A stretch of 64,000 nt of DNA, from assembly GCF_001723175.1 (NCBI RefSeq), contig NC_064650.1, forward strand, positions 3,596,001 through 3,660,000, in the 5' to 3' direction. Positions within the stretch are counted from its first letter, which is position 1; each line of letters opens with the position of its first letter. Shown here one piece after another: positions 34,143 through 44,558 of this stretch. Below the pieces are notes generated by a model, which had not been told where the DNA came from, did no database searches, and saw only the letters and a program-made list of their open reading frames with translations. This DNA comes from Penicillium oxalicum (Eukaryota; Ascomycota; Eurotiomycetes; Eurotiales; Aspergillaceae). The position numbers were made by a program, and so were the translations under genes.

Positions 34143-34855
34143 TTGACCAATGGCTTCCAGCCTCTTCTTGTGTTGATTTTCTTTTCAATCTGAGACCTTT
34201 GTGCCCCCCTCATATCTGCAATGATCATCTTATTTGGCGCTCCCGCCATCCATGCACATCTGTCCATCTATGCGCGTCCTACAGGTCAGTGGGCACGTAA
34301 ACCTTGATCTGTTCTCAACGATTGCACATTCAGAGATAATTCATCTTTCACTATAACCTTTGCGCCTAGGGGCCTATCTTGGTTCGCCGTTGTATCAAGT
34401 AGAATGGCAAACGTAGCAGTGACCAGATGTACAGGTATGGTGGCCCCCGGTCGCTCCTTTCCCCAGCTCTGCGCATGGACGAAGGGTTGAGTTTTTCCTA
34501 TTGAGCGCTCCGAGCCACTCACTAAGCACTCGTAGCACTAAGAACCTCAAAAATAACACAATTCGCCACCCCCCTCCGTCAAACTCACTTTCTATAGATT
34601 GACCCCACAATTTAATCTGGACAGCACTGATATCAACAACCTGGTATTTGATTTTTGATAGTCATTGTGCCTCAGTAAACCCTGATAATTAATCAACTCA
34701 TAATCAACCATATGCCCCTAGGACCTGGCGTCAGGCTCCATGTCATTCTATGGTTGTGGCGTAGTCTCGATCATATACGTAGGTAGCAAGCCCGGCTGCT
34801 ACCCCAACACAGATACACCCTATTTCTATTTGAAGGACAACAAGATTGACTGGTA
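34143..34855. other. Convergent 3' region
   Basis: Non-coding space between the 3' ends of the acyl-CoA dehydrogenase and the SRPK-like kinase. No gene seen. Confidence 0.5.
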
Positions 34856-36318
34856 TCAGAGCAGCCACGGATCATCAAGCAACTGCCTCGCAGTCTTGCG
34901 CTCTTCGGGTAGCCACCTAAGCATGGACCTAACAAAATGAAGAAAAGAATCCTTCTCTGTGCGGGAAAGTCGCTTCTCTAGATTTTCCAATGAAGTCGGC
35001 GGCACAGCCGCATCTTGGTGAGCAATCCACGTTCCTACAGCAGGGTCAGCAGGGCAATCTCTAGAGTTGATTTATGAAAAGAATTGAAAGTGGAGGTCAG
35101 ATCATTTACCGTTGTGATCAAAACACTGCCTTGTTGTTTCACTGCGCTGGACGAAATCAACCGGCGGTGGCCCTATCAATGCGACCATTAATGCCAGATG
35201 CTTAAATGGATCATGGTTGCCATTGATATCGAAGATATCCCCAAATAGATGATGTCCTTCGAAGAGATCCCAAGTCTGACTTTCTGTTAGTAGCGTACTG
35301 AATATCAGGAGTGTCTAGTTCAAACCCCGCTTACCAGAGCCCCTAGGTTCCAGATATCAACGGCGCTTCCCCAGGCCATCTCAAATATAATCTCTGGGGC
35401 TCGATAGATGTTTGGCTGTACAAAAGGGCCAGATTCATGCGTCTTCCCAATTCTTGCCTCTCCAAAATCACATAGAATAGGTAGGCCGATGCTCTTGCCT
35501 CTGAGGGGTCGGCGAAATTGTCGACTTTGGTAGATGGTGCGCGATTCGTCTATCACTTTTCGAGGACTCGGCTGCCTAGCCTCTTCGTCTGCAAAGTCGG
35601 CCAGCATTGTATTGTCCTCCAGGCTAAGCATCAGATTGTCGGTCTTCAGATCTGATCTATATTAGGCATATTGTTTCTGTCTGGTTACGGGAGGAGTAAT
35701 ACCAGTGTGGATGATGTCGGCTTCGGTGTGCAGGAAATCCAGCGCCAACAACAATCGTCTTAGTGTCATCTTAAGAAGAGGTAGGTCAAATGGCCTTGGA
35801 TTCAGTCTCATCATCTCAAGGATGGTCATATGCATTGACTGAAGGATGAGACAAAGGTGTTTGCCCGCATGGCCCTGGAGCTTGAAGGAGTCATAGAGCT
35901 CTCGGATTAGTGACTGCCCTGAGTGTGTCGATTGAATTTTCCCGAGGCGCTCGTAAATCTTGAATTCACAGCCGGTCGCCGTGGGGGACTTTCGTAGGGA
36001 TGTAGACACCTTCAGCACAGCATATCTCCAGCTTCTTGGCCAAGTTAGCAGCGTTGGTATCCTGACTTCAACAGCCACATACCGAAGGTCCTGGCATAAC
36101 CAACTCGTTGAGTAGGCACCGAAACCAAGCTTGCCGGTGACCCGGTACCTTCCATCAAATTCATCCCCTATGTGCACGGGGTAGAATTGCTCGGCCTCGT
36201 AGTGAGGTAGCGTCTCCTCTTCAATGGGCGTTTCTAGCGGTAGCCTAACAAACGATCTTAGATAGAGATATGGTTTGTTCCTTATGAAAGCTTTCAAGGA
36301 ACTCAACCGTGGAGCCAT
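34856..36318 (-). CDS. SRPK-like protein kinase (fungal orphan expansion)
   Basis: Five exons, 36318-36083, 36025-35703, 35651-35335, 35275-35110 and 35034-34856, sum to 407 codons (406 residues) with no frame break. Donors are GTATGT, GTATTA, GTAAGC and GTAAAT. Gly-loop GKLGFGAYSTSW (about 61), ATP lysine in YAVLKVST, catalytic loop HTDLKTDN (Asp about 187, with HTD for the usual HRD, as in SRPKs), CDFGEARIG (about 247), RAPEIIF (APE), VDIWNLGAL, and WDLFEGHHLF at the exon 4 start. The spacer between lobes is short, unlike canonical SR-protein kinases such as Dsk1. Moulds carry many such variable kinases of unknown substrate. All catalytic residues are present, so activity is likely. It sits at the start of a gene-poor stretch. 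Confidence 0.88.
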
Positions 36319-37044
36319 GTTGGGTGTTTGAAGGAAGAGCGTTCATAGCGGGCTGATTGCCTGCCCTTCTCGAGGCCTGCGACCTTTCGATGGGCTTATG
36401 CTGCTTCTAAGGACTTCCTGACGACTAGTCGCGTGCATTCCCAACGAGGCGTTGACTGCTTGCCAGTGAATACCTGTGCATTTAAGATTTATCTCCCTGG
36501 AATTATTCAGTGGGCTGGTCAAGTTGCGCTTATTTTCTCACAGTCGCTTAGCTATTGATGTCACGTAGAAGGAGACGAGTAGCTCAAACGAGGGTTTCCC
36601 GGTCAAAGTGGGATACTCGATTGTATCCACCACGATGGCTCATCCGTGAATTACGTTATCACGATTCTTCCGAGGGGCCAGGATTTATTGACGAGGGCGG
36701 ATTGTCATTTGAACGCGCGCAGCTCCATGGTACGTAAAGGATCTCTCATCTTTGGCTGTTCTCCTGTCATGGTGGTTGTCAGGGGAGCTAGTAGGGTTAG
36801 AAATAGTCCAATGTTCCAATATGATCACACAATATGCACGAGCCTTGGCACCCACGGCCCGCGAGATACACCGGATGCTAACCCTAAATTCAAGCCTACT
36901 TCAGGTCCCCATCACGGTTGTCGGTCAATTAATGTGTGAGACACAGAGAATAATATACACTTATTGACATGGAAACACAGCATAAAAACAAAGAAAGATT
37001 GAAACATTGCTCGGTGATCCAAAGTCCAAAACTCCCTAACCGGC
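36319..37044. other. Intergenic upstream of the SRPK-like kinase
   Basis: It contains the kinase promoter and the 3' flank of the next minus-strand gene. Short frames at 36555-36737 and 36646-36939 (+) match nothing I recognise. Confidence 0.4.
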
Positions 37045-37521
37045 TCAATGACGAGACACATGAGTCCCGTCCTCCTTGACATCAATCTTGCTGCCCTTGT
37101 TCGGGTGTCCTCGTTGGCTCGAGGCCTCTCTGTCGGCATTGCGGGACGGTCCTCCTTCCTGAGCATCTCTCCACTTGCTCACATCCTTGTTGGCCGCACT
37201 CACGTTCAGCGTGCCCTTCTCCCCCTTTGTGCGCGACTCTTGCTCGGTGGCTTCTAGCTCACGCTCCGGCATGGTAGTGGAAGGGTCAAAGGCCGTGTCG
37301 TGCTGAGCGATCTCATCGTGCGTGGCGGTTTCGGTTGCTTCGGTGGTGACGGGATTGAGCTTCTCGCGGTCAAAGTCTCGTGTGTCGGCATCCTTGAGCA
37401 TGCGAGGCACAACGACAAAAGCACGAGTTTGAGTGGCAGGTCGGGGGATGGTCGGGAGAGAACGCGAGGAAGAAGCTGATTGAATGCCCTGACGGGCGCT
37501 GAGAATGAGGCTCTTCCACAT
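37045..37521 (-). CDS. Small conserved-type hypothetical protein, possible mitochondrial presequence
   Basis: One exon of 158 residues starting at the ATG of MWKSLILSARQGIQS; the frame stays open a little upstream but only from non-ATG codons. The first ~45 residues lack acids and contain Arg/Ser/Thr and a hydrophobic patch, as in mitochondrial targeting peptides. The remainder is hydrophilic and probably disordered, rich in Glu, Lys, Thr and Asp, with LNVSAANKDVSKWRD near residue 110 and a basic-acidic tail. I recognise no domain and assign no function. The composition resembles small mould proteins annotated only as hypothetical. Confidence 0.6.
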   Translation of the reverse strand: MWKSLILSARQGIQSASSSRSLPTIPRPATQTRAFVVVPRMLKDADTRDFDREKLNPVTTEATETATHDEIAQHDTAFDPSTTMPERELEATEQESRTKGEKGTLNVSAANKDVSKWRDAQEGGPSRNADREASSQRGHPNKGSKIDVKEDGTHVSRH

Positions 37522-38240
37522 ATCGTCAATTGGATGCTGTGGTGATGGTTGGTGGTGGTGCAAGTTTAGACTGGAAAGGAGTTTCTGATATAGTCGTGGA
37601 CGGTCTAGGTCTTTGTTGTCTTCGCGATCAATTTTCAGCAGGTAGAGATGGATGCACAGAGTTCCCAGACAGAGGAATTTTCGGGACGCGAAGGGAGATT
37701 GTCACCTCTTCCACTCGCAAAACTCCCTGGCCTTGTTCTGACTGTCACGCAGAGGGACCAAAAGACAATCATGATGACGTCATCTCTACGGCGTGGAACT
37801 GGAGTGTTAAGGTTGCCCTTTCCGCCTAACCCATTCCAGTAATGAGCTCGGGGTCATCGTTATTGTGAATATTACGGTGAGCAGATGCGACTTTACTTCA
37901 ATTTTTCTTGGATAAAATTTGGAGACTTGCATTTGCTGAATCAGTGATTATTCAGAGAATATACTCTTCCCAATGTCGCATTGACCATGCCAAGGACAAC
38001 AACGTCGGTAGTCGTAAGTTTGGTCAATACCGCGGGCGATGAAGAGCAGAAATGCAAGGGAAAAAAAAGCATCAAAGCAACCACTCGTACATTTGTAAAT
38101 AAACAATGGTTCAGAATCAATGCGTCTTGTTTGCATCTCATGACTTGGTAAGGTTCTCCTTACCCGATTACGTGGATTCTGGTCTGGAGAAGGAATGCAA
38201 TTGGGTCTCCACATCGTATGTTTAGGAATCTCTGAGAAAT

Positions 38241-38264
38241 GCTTTCGCTTTCGCTTTCGCTTTT
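38241..38264. repeat. Tandem hexamer (GCTTTC)4
   Basis: Three perfect and one near-perfect GCTTTC unit in non-coding DNA. Confidence 0.85.
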
Positions 38265-41043
38265 GTTTTTGTCTTTTTCGCCCTGAATACATCTACCGGT
38301 ACAACCTGCCGAGGTAATAAAGCAATTTCGGCAAGAAAAAAAATTTGACATGCGCTACAAGTACCACAGATTGGAGAAATTCTGGGGGAACTTCATGCGC
38401 AGATCGAACGATAAAAGTGGTAGAAATAACCAAGATAGGAAACAATGTACGATGCAGTAAGCGAACGAAGGAAAAAAAGCCCACGAGCTCGAGAAGTAGT
38501 CTTGGAGTCATCGGCTGAAGACCTCTTTGAAAATCTTCTTCTACGGGACCAGTGTTCTAGCCACCGTTGTCCAATGACCGTTGAGGATGAGGCTGCAGCG
38601 GCAAAGGTTGACGGTGGTGTCCAAATCGGTCTGATCCAGTGCGAGCCCGGTGCATTTGGCCATCGAAGGTGGGGAGCGGCTGTTTAGCTGCAGATGGCCA
38701 GCCCCCCCGCCAGACAAGGCTATTGGACACTGACTCCGGCTTCTAGAGAGACGTCCCTGTGGACCAAGCCAATCTGCGTCCAGAGGTCCTCACCACCAAC
38801 GGTGGCTGTTGTTGTTCAGACCCAAGCACAACATATCACCGACCACGATTTGTTACGAGGCAAGAGGTCTGCCTGCACAAGGTACGGGAGCCGCCGTCCA
38901 CTTTACGATCACGGGACCAGAAGGGCCCAGCGGAGTGGAAGCATGTATGCGGGTCTGGAAATTCAATTTCAACGTTGTAGAAAGTTGCGCGCAGACTCGA
39001 GCTGACTTGTCTTTGATTGCATTGAAGGGATCAGCCAGCCGAGCAACGCCGTCAGGAGAATTTCTTGGTTACATTCAACTGTCGGGCAGAAATTTCGCCT
39101 CCAAATGTCACCGACCTGGGGTCTGATCCTTGCTCGTCAGAAGTCCGGACTCACACTTCCCCGGAGAAAAGGCTTTCGCAAACGGTGCTAGGACGGAGTG
39201 AGAGGCAAAGAAGCAGGGGGTCTGGTACGCTGATTCGAGGATCTCGTGAGAATGGCTTCAGATTCGCCGCTTTGCTTTCTCGAAGGCTGTGCTCACTTCA
39301 AATCTGGAGACGCTGGCTGCTGTGGTCCCAGGATCCGGCACGCAATCAAAGCGAACGACTCGGCAATTCTGACAGTGGATCGAAACTGTCATCGTGAACA
39401 GGGAACTTCCACCGAGGGAGCACAGATTCTGGCTCACCACACGTACGCTCGGTGATCTCTCATCCTTTCCCGTTCCAGGTTCCAGGTAGGTTCCCAGAGC
39501 TCGAATGTTGCGAGATGCAGCCACTCCACTCCTCCGCCAGGATTCGGCATCAATCACATCTTGCCTGACTGTGAACCGGCAGGGGTTCCCACTTACGATT
39601 CTGCGTGAATCACCCTTCGAGTGCAGAGGAATCCCAGTATTTCGATACACGGCCCTCCAAGTCGGCGTTCGTTCCCAAAAATCAAACTATCAAGCCAAAA
39701 GCCAAGAGCCACGTCAGAGTCTCCGAGCTCTTGCGCAGCTGCATGGGTTTGAGCAATATGCAAAGAGAGTCAAGATTCGCGTTGGTGATGGCTGCAGTGC
39801 GACTCCCAGACCCTATCAATTACGCCTCAGAAAGTGAAGGGGCACTGTTCGACCATTCACAGGGACATGGACAGATGTCGAACTCGGCATCTGCAGGCGG
39901 GAGAAATCAGCTGAACAAAAGTGGATATTGTCTATCCCGATTTTCGAGCGGACGATAGAAGCCCAATTGAAGAACCATCCTTCCCTGAGAAGTACCAGGT
40001 ACCATTGGCAGAGCCTCAGTGACGCAACTGTTGCCACCCACAAGAAGGACCATTGGCCCAGAGACACGGAGCGGAAACTTGCGGCACGGTGTCGGGGGAG
40101 GATCAGACCCCCTTCTTGATGTCCTTGCCCGAGTAGTTGACATATACACCATGGTATCAAGAAGAAACTCCAGGACCTGTACCGTCGACCCGAATTTTGA
40201 AACGTCAAACACCATCAATGACTGCAAGGGTGCAAGAAGAGGGCCTTTGCGAGAAGGGGCAATGATGCGAACATGCATCTGCGGGCAATCACATTGATGG
40301 TAACACCGGGCAGACCTCTCCTGTCGGTAAAATCATTTTGGCGTCGACCCGTCCATGAATACCAGGGCTCCATAGAGACAGGGAAGGCAGACCAATGGGA
40401 CGACGTGTCGCAAATAATTGAGAGTTGTTAGTTGCATGTCAATTGGAATGACGCCGGAGCAACTCGCCGAGCATGGTCTGGTTTGGGACTTATCAGTACC
40501 ATAAATTTCGATTTGGTTGGGCCAGAAAGTTTCCCGCAGGAAAAAATCGAGCCTGAGAAGTGCATCAAATCGACAGTTGGCAAAAGGCTAGGAGCTGCTA
40601 GGATATGCATGTTCTCCCGCTTGGAACGCGACACGATCACAGGAATGCCATTCCATGCGAACTCTATGCACATGGGAAGCGGGGAAATGCAATGGCGAGA
40701 GTATGATTGCAGTAGCTGATGTTCCAAAGAGGAAAGCGAGGAGCCATTCGATTGAGGGATTTTCCATTCATTGTGAATCATCATGTCCAGCCGATGCATG
40801 CATCTCCAAAGCATTCACTTGCCCTGGCTATCCCCATCTAGGAGACATTGGGCAGCTCGGATTCTCCACCCGTCCGGAAGCAATCATAGCCAACCGGGTT
40901 GTCTTCAATCAGGCCGATATGGTGTTTTCCGAGTGATCGAGAGACACGGACCATGAGCCGTCCCACATCAGCAAGTGTCGATCTCGTAAAGGTCTTGCAA
41001 GCTCATGAAAGCCAAGGGACTGGGATGGCCACCACGATCAAGG

Positions 41044-41052
41044 CATAAATAG
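41044..41052 (+). promoter_or_regulatory. Possible TATA-like element
   Basis: CATAAATAG about 350 bp upstream of the small Cys-rich ORF, before CT-rich sequence that could hold the transcription start. Speculative. Confidence 0.3.
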
Positions 41053-41391
41053 AGCCTTTCAAGCCCTCTATTCAGACCTTGACAGTCGAAGCAGTCTCCT
41101 TGCGTTTCATAAACACCGTTTCAAGCGGTCAGCTCAGGCCAAAATCGCCTTTTTGATAGAATCGTCTCAACCGTTGTGCAGCTCCAAGCTTCATTATTTC
41201 CGGTCTATCGCAGACAACATTCGCAGAAGCCCACTCAAAAAGTCGGATACCTTTATTCGGTAAACTTCGACAGCAAGCTAAAGCCAATCGAATCAAGACC
41301 CCTGAAGACCTGAAACCAAATCATTGGGTCTGAGAGTAAGTGGGCCCGAGCTGGATTGAAGGCTGATTCGGCACTAACGCATTTGATAGAG

Positions 41392-41730
41392 ATGTGCTTT
41401 TACAACCAGAAACGCTTTTCATGTGGGGACTGGAGCTGGACCAGCTTTGCCCACCGCTGCAACTATGAATACCGCACTGGAGAAACCTGTGGCATGAAAT
41501 TGGTCAACGTCACAGAGAACGACGCCAGTAAATGTCGGCTCTGTGAAAAGATTGAAACCAAACTTCGTCGGCGAAGTGCCGAGATTGATCGCCTTGAGCG
41601 ATGGAAAAAAGAGGGCTCTAACCTGGTAGCCTCGATCGACCGATCTCGCAAACTCATCATGGAGCTGGACAAGGAAATTTTGGGCCTACAACGCGAGCGT
41701 GAGGATCGACGACGTACGCTGTTGAGGTGA
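41392..41730 (+). CDS. Small Cys-rich coiled-coil protein of unknown function, with 5' UTR intron
   Basis: One coding exon of 112 residues starting MCFYNQKRFSCGDW. The N-terminal half has five spaced cysteines plus a CRLC pair, and a His, compatible with a small metal-binding module. The C-terminal half (about 50-112) is a charged amphipathic coiled coil rich in Arg, Glu and Leu. A textbook intron, 41337-41389 (GTAAGT donor, CACTAAC branch, ATAG acceptor), ends two bases before the ATG, and the spliced leader has an in-frame TGA before the ATG, so this is a 5' UTR intron. I recall many mould proteins of this shape, all unnamed; no function can be given. Confidence 0.65.
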   Translation: MCFYNQKRFSCGDWSWTSFAHRCNYEYRTGETCGMKLVNVTENDASKCRLCEKIETKLRRRSAEIDRLERWKKEGSNLVASIDRSRKLIMELDKEILGLQREREDRRRTLLR

Positions 41731-43279
41731 TACCCTCTCTGTCTTCAAAATTGGACGGCGTTTGTTGAGCTAGTCACATACTTAATGTTTTATGATCGAT
41801 TGCTTGTTTGAATCGTTTTCAATTTTTTCCCATCGATTGGTTATTTGGCAATGGCGTTTCATGTTGCACCATGCAGACAGACTCTGACATCAGAGTTGAA
41901 GGCCAAGTGCCCACTTGACGCAATGAATCACTTTCTCTCGAAGAACTTCGCCTTTAAGATGCAATCCTCATCCTTGATTTTCCCCATTGGACAAAATTCG
42001 GGGCTTTTCCCCCTCGTTTTCTCGGAATCACAGGCTGAGATTGCTCGAAGAGTTTGTGGATAATGGCTAGTCACGTCGTAAGCGCCCGACTCCTCGGGGC
42101 GAGCGGTTCGCTGGAGCGAGCGCCGGTCTTGTGGCAAGAACTCGAGAATCCTGATGCGCTGCAGCTCATCGCCGGTAAAGCTCCTCTTGAAACAGAAATT
42201 TCTCACCAGTCGTTTGAGGAAGCTTAGTTTCACACTTGCACGGTTTATCAGGGGGAAGGAAACGAGAGACGGTATGCAGGCCGCGGAGACCCCTCTTATC
42301 ACGTGGAATGGCAGTGTGGCAGTCAGCACAGGCCTCAGAGCTGGAAAGATTAAAGCTTTGATCATCTCCAATCTAGATCACAGGGGTAAGATCTTGCATT
42401 ACGAGAGAATGAGCCTGGTAAGGTTGCAATTTCCCAAAGTTCTCGGAGCTGTCTACATTCCGCGTTTTCGAGAGGTCGGGAGTCCATCTGAGTTGCGGAA
42501 GTAGGCCTGTACAAGCACAGATCCACATATGTGGAATTTCGACCATTCTGCCTCTAGACTGGGCGCCGTATTGCGTTAGGTAGTATGCACATTTGATAAT
42601 GTGAGCCCTATTTGTCAGAAGCAGTCGAATTAAGAGGGGGCCAATTGACTCAACAATTCTCAATCCTAAGCTTCGATGATTCATGCAGCTCGCGAGTCGT
42701 TCACATCCCACAGATCCCGTAACCTGTGAAGTTGGTCTTGGCCGGTTCCTTTGGTCAATGGCTAGAATCATTCAACGAATGAGAGAGCTGCAGTAGTCAG
42801 GTAATGATCATAGTTTCCAGTTCCGCAATATGTCTTGTATGGCAAACTTGCTCGGAGGGTGGGAGGTAGTGTTGGCCTAGGCTCCGTTGATACTGTGCTA
42901 GAGCGAAAACCACGAAAGTACGTCAAGTATGTCCATCTACATGCCCTCTAGCATGTTGCACTATCTAAAAGGTGCCATGGTGAATTGATGATGAGTTGTG
43001 GTTGTCTGTCACCACCTTGAATGTCGAGCCTCGAACGGAGCAGCGAGTTATACTTGAGTCAGAACTGGAGTGAAAGTACGAGTGGACCTCCAATAGCTCT
43101 GAAATTACTAGAGACAGACAGATTGATAGGTCATGATGGAAAGCTGGCGATAGACTTGCACGCTATCACATCACAGATAGCTTCCACAGATTAACATCTC
43201 TGGGAAACTAGACGAGAGGGAGGCAGATCTCATTCTTTCCAAGGTGTTAAATATCTGAAACTCGGGTGTAGCCCACTTT
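41731..43279. other. Convergent intergenic region
   Basis: Non-coding between the 3' ends of the small Cys-rich gene and proteasome alpha3. Short frames at 41928-42371 (-) and 42154-42504 (+) overlap each other and look spurious. Confidence 0.45.
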
Positions 43280-44280
43280 CTATTTTATCTCCCCGGCCTC
43301 AGGCTCATCATCCACTTTGGCCAACCCTTGTTCTCGCAACAAAGCATCGATCTCATCCGCAGTCCAAAGGTGATGGTAGATCTTGCCATCCTTGGTCTGA
43401 CCGACAGTTGCGAACTCAACTGTGATGATGTAAATGCCGGGTTAGCCAGATTTTATGGAGACTGTGTTTGTGAGATCAACAGGAAATTGGGTGGCTTACT
43501 CTTCTCACTGCTCAGCTTTGTCGAGTCCATTGTCTTACTCAAGACCTTGACAGCCATGGCGCACGCCTCCTGCAAAGTGGAATCCTCCTTGTAGTCTTGC
43601 TTGAGCAGACTCTGAGCACTAGCATTATTGGCACCGACACTTGTGGCCTTCCACCCGCCGTAGTTTCCGCTAGGGTTGCTCTGGTACAGCTGGAACTGTC
43701 GGAGGTGGTCCCATCCAGCATAGATGAACGAGACACCGAACGGACGCAGACCACCGTGCTGAGTATATCCTTGCTTCAAATCGCACAATCTGCGGACTAG
43801 CTGCTCGCAGGGAATGTCTTCGTTGTAGGTGAGGAGGTAACGCTGGGCGTTTTGACGTGCGTAGTTGATGAGAATATTGGCATCGGCATTCATTCCAGCG
43901 ACGGCACAGATCATGTTACTACCGTCGCAGTCAGCCTCAATAGAAGATGTATCGCTGATTGTACCACCGCCGTGCAGACTTCAAAGCACTTTGACTTACT
44001 CATTGATGGTGTACAGCTTCTCAGCGGAGGTATCCTGCTCCAGTAGCTTGCTAGTCACCTTCCTCTCCGCAGCGAGGACAATTCCGTCCTTGGCTAAGAT
44101 ACCGAGAGCGGTACCGGCATGTGAGATGGCTTCCAGAGCGTATTCGACTTGATAAAGCCGACCCTCTGGAGAGAAGATGGTTGTCTGTCCAACAGCGTCA
44201 TAAGTTAGCTAGAGCCGGTCCAGCTGCATTGCGCAGGGCAGGTGTGCCAAGCGTACCCGTGAATCATAGCGCCGAGACAT
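43280..44280 (-). CDS. PRE9: 20S proteasome subunit alpha3 (alpha type-4)
   Basis: Four exons, 44280-44257, 44184-44000, 43918-43500 and 43419-43280, total 256 codons (255 residues). The first exon is only 24 nt (MSRRYDSR). Introns are 72, 81 and 80 nt. The proteasome alpha signature follows at once ([19 protein letters not shown]), then [29 protein letters not shown] across intron 2, the alpha3-typical [16 protein letters not shown] and [11 protein letters not shown], and the C-terminal [18 protein letters not shown]. Alpha3 is part of the outer ring that gates substrate entry; alpha subunits are not catalytic. It shares a 278-bp divergent promoter with URN1. Confidence 0.96.
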
Positions 44281-44558
44281 ATTGCGTTAGACTGGAGAGA
44301 TGATACTGTCTCCAAAAGTCGGTGGGTATGGAGGATTGAGCAAGACCGGTTGAACGATGAGAAGTTCGGAGTTGGAGACGGAACTGTGAGCTCTGGCAAG
44401 GTCCAGGCAACCCGCCCTGGCGCGTCCTCTGTCATCCGCCACGCTCGGACCACCTCACCGCACCCGAAAAACGCAGTCAGTGAGCTCGTCCAGCTCTCCG
44501 ATTCAGGGCTGCGGAGCAAGCTGCCTTCAGATTTACGAACCGGAAGACTTTCAGAGCT
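44281..44558. promoter_or_regulatory. Shared divergent promoter PRE9/URN1
   Basis: 278 bp between opposing starts. No specific element recognised. Confidence 0.5.

Larger units (their letters stand above)
37522..41336. other. 3.8 kb stretch without a recognisable gene
   Basis: Many short frames on both strands but none over 130 residues that I can identify and none with good paired splice signals. A hexamer repeat (GCTTTC, four units, the last imperfect) lies at 38241-38264. I saw no terminal inverted repeats or transposase motifs. The right end carries the promoter of the small Cys-rich gene. Confidence 0.4.

Noticed and set aside
37522..41336. Possible decayed transposon
   Set aside because: I could not find terminal inverted repeats, target-site duplications or transposase/RT motifs, so I report only an unexplained gap.
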